Positions 59,610 to 64,000 of a stretch of 64,000 nt of DNA are shown here, piece by piece (the stretch's first letter is position 1; each line of letters opens with the position of its first letter). The stretch is from Actinomycetota bacterium (lineage in GTDB: Bacteria; Actinomycetota; Actinomycetes; Actinomycetales; Dermatophilaceae), in the NCBI GenBank assembly GCA_020161815.1, contig JAIUOP010000002.1, positions 310,001-374,000 of the forward strand. Reading direction: 5' to 3'. Made by a program: the position numbers and the translations under genes. The notes beneath the pieces are model-generated. The model was not told where the DNA came from. It worked only from the letters and a program-made list of their open reading frames with translations, and did not search any database.

Positions 59610-60748
59610 TACTTGGAACCTTCCAGCAGGGAGACAAAGCGATCGAAGAGGTATGCCGCGTCGTGCGGCCCCGCCGCGGCCTCCGGGTGGTACTGCACCG
59701 AAAACGCCGTGAGTTCGCCCTCGGGAGTTCGCAGTTCGAGTCCCTCGACGACGTCGTCGTTGAGGCAGACGTGGCTGACCCGAGCCGATCCGAAGGGCGT
59801 CTCGGTGTCGGCGTCGAGGGGGGCATCGACGGCGAAGCCGTGGTTGTGCGCGGTCACCTCGACCTTGCCGGTCGTGCGGTCCATCACCGGCTGGTTGATG
59901 CCGCGGTGGCCGTACTTGAGCTTGTAGGTGCCAAAGCCCAGCGCCCGTCCGAAGATCTGGTTTCCGAAGCAGATGCCGAAGTAGGGAATACCCTCTCCCA
60001 GAACGGCTTTCAACAACTCGACCTCGTGGTCCGCGGTGGCGGGGTCACCTGGCCCATTGGAGAAGAAAACGCCGTCGGGACGGACCTTGCGGACCTGCTC
60101 AACGCTCGCCGTCGCGGGCAGCACGTGCACTTCGATCCCTCGCTGAGCCATCAGTTCCGGCGTCATCGCCTTGATGCCGAGGTCCAGAGCGGCGACCGTG
60201 AAACGCCTCTCCCCCACCGCCGGCACGACGTAGGCCTCCTTGGTCGCCACCTCGGCGGCGAGCGCTGCCCCGGCCATTTGCGGCGCACCGGTGACCTGCG
60301 CGAGAAGCTGCTCCCGCGGCATACCGGCGGCCGGGCCGGAGAAGATCCCCGCCCGCATCGCCCCGCGCTCGCGCAGGTGCCGGGTCAGTGCTCGGGTGTC
60401 GAGATCACTGATCCCGACGACTCCTTGGCGGTCGAGCTCGGACTCCAGGCTGCGGCGGGAGCGCCAGTTGGAGGGTCGCACGGCGGGGTCGCGCACGACA
60501 TAGCCGGCGACCCAGATGCGCGAGGACTCGTCGTCCTCGTCGTTCCAGCCGGTGTTGCCGACGTGCGGGGCGGTCATGACGACGACCTGGCGGTGGTAAC
60601 TCGGGTCGGTGAGGGTCTCCTGGTAGCCGGTCATGCCGGTGGAGAAGACGGCCTCCCCCACGGTCGTACCGACCCGGCCGTAGGCACGACCGGTGAAGGT
60701 GCGGCCGTCCTCGAGGATCAGGATGGCGGGTTCGCGGCTGCTCAGCAT
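59609..60748 (-). CDS. carA: Carbamoyl phosphate synthase small subunit
   Basis: A 379-residue glutamine amidotransferase feeding ammonia to CarB. The N-terminal domain has [15 protein letters not shown] and [17 protein letters not shown]; the class I triad is Cys in [16 protein letters not shown] and His-Glu in [16 protein letters not shown] 60748 overlaps the pyrC end by 7 nt (ATGCTGA). Codons in the 59.9-60.2 kb part are less GC-biased than neighbours (runs with TTG, AAA, GTT, GGA, ATT), which may reflect recombination. Confidence 0.95.
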
Positions 60749-62127
60749 GCTGCAGGTGCTCCTTCGGCGGCGGTCACGCGACCGCGCAGGATGGTCGTGT
60801 GAACGGCGGCCCGGAACTGCTCGCCGTGCCAAGGGTTGTTGCGGGACAGCGACTGCGAGCTGCTGCGGTCCACGGTGATGGCCGCCGCTGGGTCGACGAG
60901 CACCAAGTTGGCCGGCTCCCCCGGCACGATCGGGCGTCCGTGGTCGGCCAGGCCGGCAATGCCGGCGGGGGCGCTCGACATGACACGGGCGAGGTCGCTC
61001 CACCCAAAGAGACCGCCCTCGACCATGACGGAAGCAACGACGGACAACGCCGTTTCCAGGCCCAGCATCCCGAAGGCGGCGTCCTCGAAGGCGTGTTCCT
61101 TGTCGTGACGGGCATGGGGCGCGTGGTCGGTCGCGACGGCGTCGATCGTGCCGTCCGCCAGTGCGGAGCGAACGGCCTGGACGTCCTCGATCGGGCGCAG
61201 CGGCGGGTTGACCTTGAAGACGGGGTCGTAGGCCGCGAGTCGCTCGGTCGTGAGCGCGAGGTGGTGGGGGGTCACCTCCGCCGTCACCGCAATGCCCTGG
61301 GCCTTGGCCCAGCGGATCACGTCCACACCCTCGGCCGTACTCACGTGGGCGACGTGGACTCTGCTACCGGTGTGCCTGGCGAGTTGGACATCGCGCGCGA
61401 TGATCACCGACTCGGCCACGGCCGGCCACCCGGGCAGTCCGAGGCGACCGGAGAGTTCCCCCTCGTGGCAGCAGGCGTTCGGACCCGCGAGGGCGGGGTC
61501 CTGGCTGTGCTGCGAGACGACACCGCCGAACGATCGGATGTACTCCAGCGCGCGCCGCATGACCCGGGCGTCGGCGACGCACCGGCCGTCGTCGGAGAAG
61601 ACGTTGACTCGCGCTCGAGAGCGGTGCATGAGGCCGAGCTCGGCAAGTTGCCCGCCGGCAAGGTCGTGGGTGACCGCACCGATGGGCTGGACGTCGACAA
61701 GTCCACAGGCGCGCCCGAGATCGAGGATCCGCTCGGCGGCCTCGGCCGTGTCCGTGACCGGGGTCGTGTTGGCCATCGCGAGGATTGCCGTGTATCCCCC
61801 GACCGCGGCCGCCCGCGAACCGGAGCAGATTGTCTCGGCATCCTCTCGCCCCGGCTCCCGCAGGTGGGTGTGCAGATCGACGAAACCGGGCAGCAGGATC
61901 AGCCCATCGGCGTCGATGACCTGCGCATCGCTCGGCGCCTCCGAGGCGGTCAGGTCGGTGACGACGCCATCGACAATGACGACATCTGCGACCCTTGCGT
62001 CGGCGGTTTCCGTCGCTGTAGCGACGGAAACCGCCGACGCAACGATCCTGGCGCCGGTGATGACAAGGGACCTCACTCCCGGCCCCTGCGACAATTTCTC
62101 ACCAATAGTGAGCTTTCGGTCGCTCAT
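60742..62127 (-). CDS. pyrC: Dihydroorotase carrying an in-frame palindromic insertion
   Basis: A 461-residue zinc amidohydrolase that closes carbamoyl aspartate to dihydroorotate. Metal ligands are in [19 protein letters not shown] and [25 protein letters not shown] and [11 protein letters not shown] are conserved. Between the first strand (LVITGARI) and the next ([10 protein letters not shown]) there is an extra segment, residues about 29-45 ([17 protein letters not shown]), encoded by a 48-nt perfect palindrome. ATG 62127 overlaps pyrB by 4 nt; the first 17 residues are AT-richer and GTG 62076 is an alternative start. Confidence 0.94.
   Translation of the reverse strand: MSDRKLTIGEKLSQGPGVRSLVITGARIVASAVSVATATETADARVADVVIVDGVVTDLTASEAPSDAQVIDADGLILLPGFVDLHTHLREPGREDAETICSGSRAAAVGGYTAILAMANTTPVTDTAEAAERILDLGRACGLVDVQPIGAVTHDLAGGQLAELGLMHRSRARVNVFSDDGRCVADARVMRRALEYIRSFGGVVSQHSQDPALAGPNACCHEGELSGRLGLPGWPAVAESVIIARDVQLARHTGSRVHVAHVSTAEGVDVIRWAKAQGIAVTAEVTPHHLALTTERLAAYDPVFKVNPPLRPIEDVQAVRSALADGTIDAVATDHAPHARHDKEHAFEDAAFGMLGLETALSVVASVMVEGGLFGWSDLARVMSSAPAGIAGLADHGRPIVPGEPANLVLVDPAAAITVDRSSSQSLSRNNPWHGEQFRAAVHTTILRGRVTAAEGAPAAC
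61995..62042. repeat. 23-bp perfect inverted repeat (48-nt palindromic unit) inside pyrC
   Basis: Arms 61995-62017 and 62020-62042 are exactly complementary and separated by 2 nt; the core is GGTTTCCGTCGCT and its complement. The length is 16 codons, so the reading frame is kept. It occupies a loop near the PyrC N-terminus. Confidence 0.95.
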
Positions 62128-63113
62128 GCCGCACCGCCTTCCGCACCGGCAAGCAGGTGGTAGAGGACGCTCATGCGCACCGCCACGCCGGCAGCGACCT
62201 GGTCGAGGATGAGGCTCTGGGCGGCATCCGCAGCATCGGCACTGATCTCGAGACCGCGGTTCATCGGGCCGGGGTGGCAGATGACGACCTTTGGGTGGTC
62301 GGCGACCAGGCGTTGCAGGCGCGGCCGGGTGAGGCCATACCCCACGGTGTACTCACGAGCCGTCGGGAAGTAGCCGCCGCTCATGCGTTCCTTCTGGACG
62401 CGCAGCATCATGAGCGCATCGACGCCACGGTCGCCGGTGAGGATCAGGTCCAGGTCGTTCGAGAGGGCGAAGCCGTCCGCCTCCGACCACGCCCTGATCC
62501 CGCTCGGCATCAGGGTGACCGGGGCGACGACGGTGACGTCGGCCCCGAGCATCCGCAGCGAGAGGACGTTCGAGCGGAAGACCCGCGAGTGCGTGAGGTC
62601 CCCGACGATGACGACGTGCTTGCCGGCGAGACCGCCGATGCGCTGTTCCATCGTGTAGGCGTCGAGGAGCGCCTGCGTGGGGTGTTCGTGGGTTCCGTCG
62701 CCGGCATTGATGACGTGCGCGTCCACCCAGCCGGCGACCTGGTGGGCAGCGCCCGACGCACTGTGGCGCATGACCAGGGCATCGACTCCCATCGCGTCGA
62801 TCGTCATGACGGTGTCACGCAGTGACTCGCCCTTGCTCGTGGACGAGCCCTTGCCGGTGATGTTGATCGTGTCGGCGCTCATCCACTTGCCGGCGATCTC
62901 GAAGCTGGAGCGGGTGCGGGTCGAGTCCTCGAAGAAGAGGTTGATGACGGTGCGGCCGCGCAGAGTCGGGATCTTCTTGACCTCGCGGCGCTGCACGTCC
63001 TGCATCTGGGTGGCGGTGTCGAGCAGGGTCCGGATCAGGTCGGCGTCGAGGTCGGCGATGGAGAGCAGGTGGCGCGGCATGGTGGCCGTGGCGGACGCGG
63101 TGCTGTCGCTCAC
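62124..63113 (-). CDS. pyrB: Aspartate carbamoyltransferase catalytic subunit
   Basis: A 329-residue enzyme joining carbamoyl phosphate and aspartate. [19 protein letters not shown] (STRTR phosphate-binding motif), [14 protein letters not shown] and [14 protein letters not shown] are the classic signatures. GTG 63113 overlaps pyrR by 4 nt (GTGA); the internal ATG 63080 ([11 protein letters not shown]) is an alternative. No pyrI regulatory gene is present, as usual here. Confidence 0.96.
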   Translation of the reverse strand: MSDSTASATATMPRHLLSIADLDADLIRTLLDTATQMQDVQRREVKKIPTLRGRTVINLFFEDSTRTRSSFEIAGKWMSADTINITGKGSSTSKGESLRDTVMTIDAMGVDALVMRHSASGAAHQVAGWVDAHVINAGDGTHEHPTQALLDAYTMEQRIGGLAGKHVVIVGDLTHSRVFRSNVLSLRMLGADVTVVAPVTLMPSGIRAWSEADGFALSNDLDLILTGDRGVDALMMLRVQKERMSGGYFPTAREYTVGYGLTRPRLQRLVADHPKVVICHPGPMNRGLEISADAADAAQSLILDQVAAGVAVRMSVLYHLLAGAEGGAA

Positions 63114-63670
63114 GGCTCTCCCCCGGCGATCGTCACGGACTCGTGGTCGTCATGGCCGAGAAGCCGCACGCGCACCTTCTCCGAATGGGACGTCGGGAGG
63201 TTCTTGCCGACGTGGTCGGCGCGGATCGGCAACTCACGGTGACCCCGGTCGACGAGGACCGCCAGACGCACGGCCCGCGGTCGCCCGTAGTCGCCGAGCG
63301 CGTCGAGCGCCGCGCGCACCGTGCGGCCGGAGTAGAGGACGTCATCGACGAGAACGACGACCCGAGCGTCGACCGTGCCGCCCGGGATGGAGGTGGGCAT
63401 CGGCGTGCGAGTGGGCTGCTTGCGCAGGTCATCGCGGTACATCGTGATGTCGAGTGCCCCGGTGGGCACGGCCGTTCCCTCGACCTCGGCGATGATCGCG
63501 GCGAGGCGCTGCGCGAGGAGCACGCCCCGAGACGGGATGCCCAACAGGACCAGATCCGAGGCGCCCTTGTTGGCCTCGAGGATCTCGTGGGCGATGCGCT
63601 TGAGTACGCGGGCGATGTCGGCGTCCGAGAGGACGACGCGACCCTCGCCGGGTGAGTCTTCACGCGGCAT
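63110..63670 (-). CDS. pyrR: Bifunctional pyr operon regulator / uracil phosphoribosyltransferase
   Basis: A 186-residue RNA-binding regulator with a phosphoribosyltransferase fold. The PRPP loop is [35 protein letters not shown] and [12 protein letters not shown] are conserved. With UMP bound, PyrR binds a hairpin in pyr mRNA. ATG 63670 follows AAGGAGG at about 11 nt; a longer start would include the leader hairpin. It is the first gene of pyrR-B-C-carA-carB-pyrK-D-F. Confidence 0.95.
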   Translation of the reverse strand: MPREDSPGEGRVVLSDADIARVLKRIAHEILEANKGASDLVLLGIPSRGVLLAQRLAAIIAEVEGTAVPTGALDITMYRDDLRKQPTRTPMPTSIPGGTVDARVVVLVDDVLYSGRTVRAALDALGDYGRPRAVRLAVLVDRGHRELPIRADHVGKNLPTSHSEKVRVRLLGHDDHESVTIAGGEP

Positions 63671-63689
63671 ACGCGTTCTGACCTCCTTC

Positions 63690-63707
63690 CCCGCCTCACT
63701 GGACGGG
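63690..63707 (-). promoter_or_regulatory. PyrR-binding hairpin beside the pyrR ribosome-binding site
   Basis: On the minus strand the RNA CCCGUCCAGUGAGGCGGG folds as CCCG-CC and GG-CGGG with a bulged U and an AGUGA loop. It holds the PyrR binding-loop consensus UCCNGNGAGG. It ends just one base before AAGGAGG (63688-63682), so PyrR binding can block ribosomes, as proposed for mycobacteria. Confidence 0.82.
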
Positions 63708-63733
63708 TCGTTAAAGGATGTCTGGCGCAACCC

Positions 63734-63739
63734 ACTCTA
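63734..63739 (-). promoter_or_regulatory. pyr operon -10 element
   Basis: TAGAGT on the minus strand, 63 bases before the pyrR ATG, giving a leader of about 55 nt that includes the PyrR hairpin. Confidence 0.5.
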
Positions 63740-63785
63740 GGGGATGGATCGGAACCGTCCGATGCCGCCCCGCGTGATGGACGGA

Positions 63786-64000
63786 TCAGGGAGTCGTCGT
63801 GCCGTACCCATGGACGTCGAGGACGACGTGCACGCTTCCGGTGGACTCGTTGCGGATGCGCACCGTGCCATCGGCGGCGACATCCACCGTGCCGAAACCC
63901 GCTCTGGCCTCGTTGGCGACGTAGTTGACCAACGGAATGCCCGGAGTACCCGAGGCGGCGATCGCCACCCAACCGGGCCGGGTCCCATTGGTGATCGTCA
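63786..64000 (-). CDS. C-terminus of a probable exported protein, 5' end outside window
   Basis: Seventy-one visible residues ending at the stop 63786. VNYVANEARAGFGTVDVAAD and NESTGSVHVVLDVHGYGTT match a short beta-rich repeat unit (NYVxGx-TxAN...GxVxVxN.SGSxHVVxDVxGY) found at the C-termini of many secreted actinobacterial proteins. Nothing more can be said of its role without the upstream part. The frame is open to the window edge. The pyr operon promoter begins about 45 nt downstream of its stop. Confidence 0.72.
   Translation of the reverse strand, partial: TITNGTRPGWVAIAASGTPGIPLVNYVANEARAGFGTVDVAADGTVRIRNESTGSVHVVLDVHGYGTTTP

Overview
The window is a 64 kb piece of a high-GC actinobacterial chromosome. 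Gene order, ANTAR regulator, actinobacterial-type IHF and many GTG and leaderless starts all point to Micrococcales, most likely Intrasporangiaceae (Janibacter, Knoellia or Terrabacter-like). That family placement is inference. No rRNA, CRISPR, prophage or intact insertion sequence was seen. There is one tRNA, Leu(CAA).

Layout. (1) 1-12.4 kb holds envelope genes: an AftD-like arabinofuranosyltransferase cut by the window edge, a GT4-type glycosyltransferase, a PorA-family/DUF3068 protein, a tiny DUF2613 protein, a large GT-C-like membrane protein and a flippase, with rpsA and a methyltransferase in between. (2) 12.4-25.6 kb is housekeeping: polA, a hotdog thioesterase, a GNAT enzyme, a DUF554 protein, the ANTAR response regulator pdtaR, tRNA-Leu, pyk with two abutting operator palindromes, and gltBD. 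(3) 25.8-35 kb is a minus-strand run hisF-hisI-trpE-(Trp_oprn_chp)-(HGxxPAAW)-trpC-trpB-trpA-VKOR-DsbA-lgt, mostly joined by 1-8 base overlaps. TrpB carries an unusual 81-bp tandem-repeat tail. (4) 35-42.4 kb contains a P-loop kinase and FUSC pair, a PH-domain gene with hisG and hisE, a PnuC-family transporter behind an FMN riboswitch (so a RibM-type riboflavin importer), an AI-2E family protein, a short AbiEi-like remnant between two 44-bp repeats, and a pentapeptide-repeat gene. (5) 41.8-63.7 kb is the conserved block rpe-rsmB-fmt-priA-metK // coaBC-rpoZ-gmk-mihF-pyrF-pyrD-pyrK-carB-carA-pyrC-pyrB-pyrR. It is interrupted between metK and coaBC by two overlapping genes for long alanine/glutamate-rich coiled-coil proteins, one with a DivIVA-like N-terminus. 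The window ends in the C-terminus of a probable exported protein.

How the genes work together. The pyr operon makes UMP and appears autoregulated through a PyrR-binding hairpin beside the pyrR ribosome-binding site. gltBD supplies glutamate and carAB carbamoyl phosphate. The his/trp run contains only part of each pathway (trpD, trpG and several his genes lie elsewhere). VKOR and the DsbA-like protein form an exported disulfide system beside lgt. Many starts are preceded 6-8 nt upstream by TANNNT, implying widespread leaderless transcription, and this was used to choose several start codons.

Most notable observations: an in-frame 48-nt perfect palindrome inside pyrC; the coiled-coil gene pair; an FMN riboswitch feeding a transporter with no riboflavin synthesis genes nearby; two 44-bp inverted-repeat-ended repeats bracketing a truncated gene; the TrpB repeat tail; and a recurrent GGCATAC/GTATGCC word in coding and non-coding DNA.
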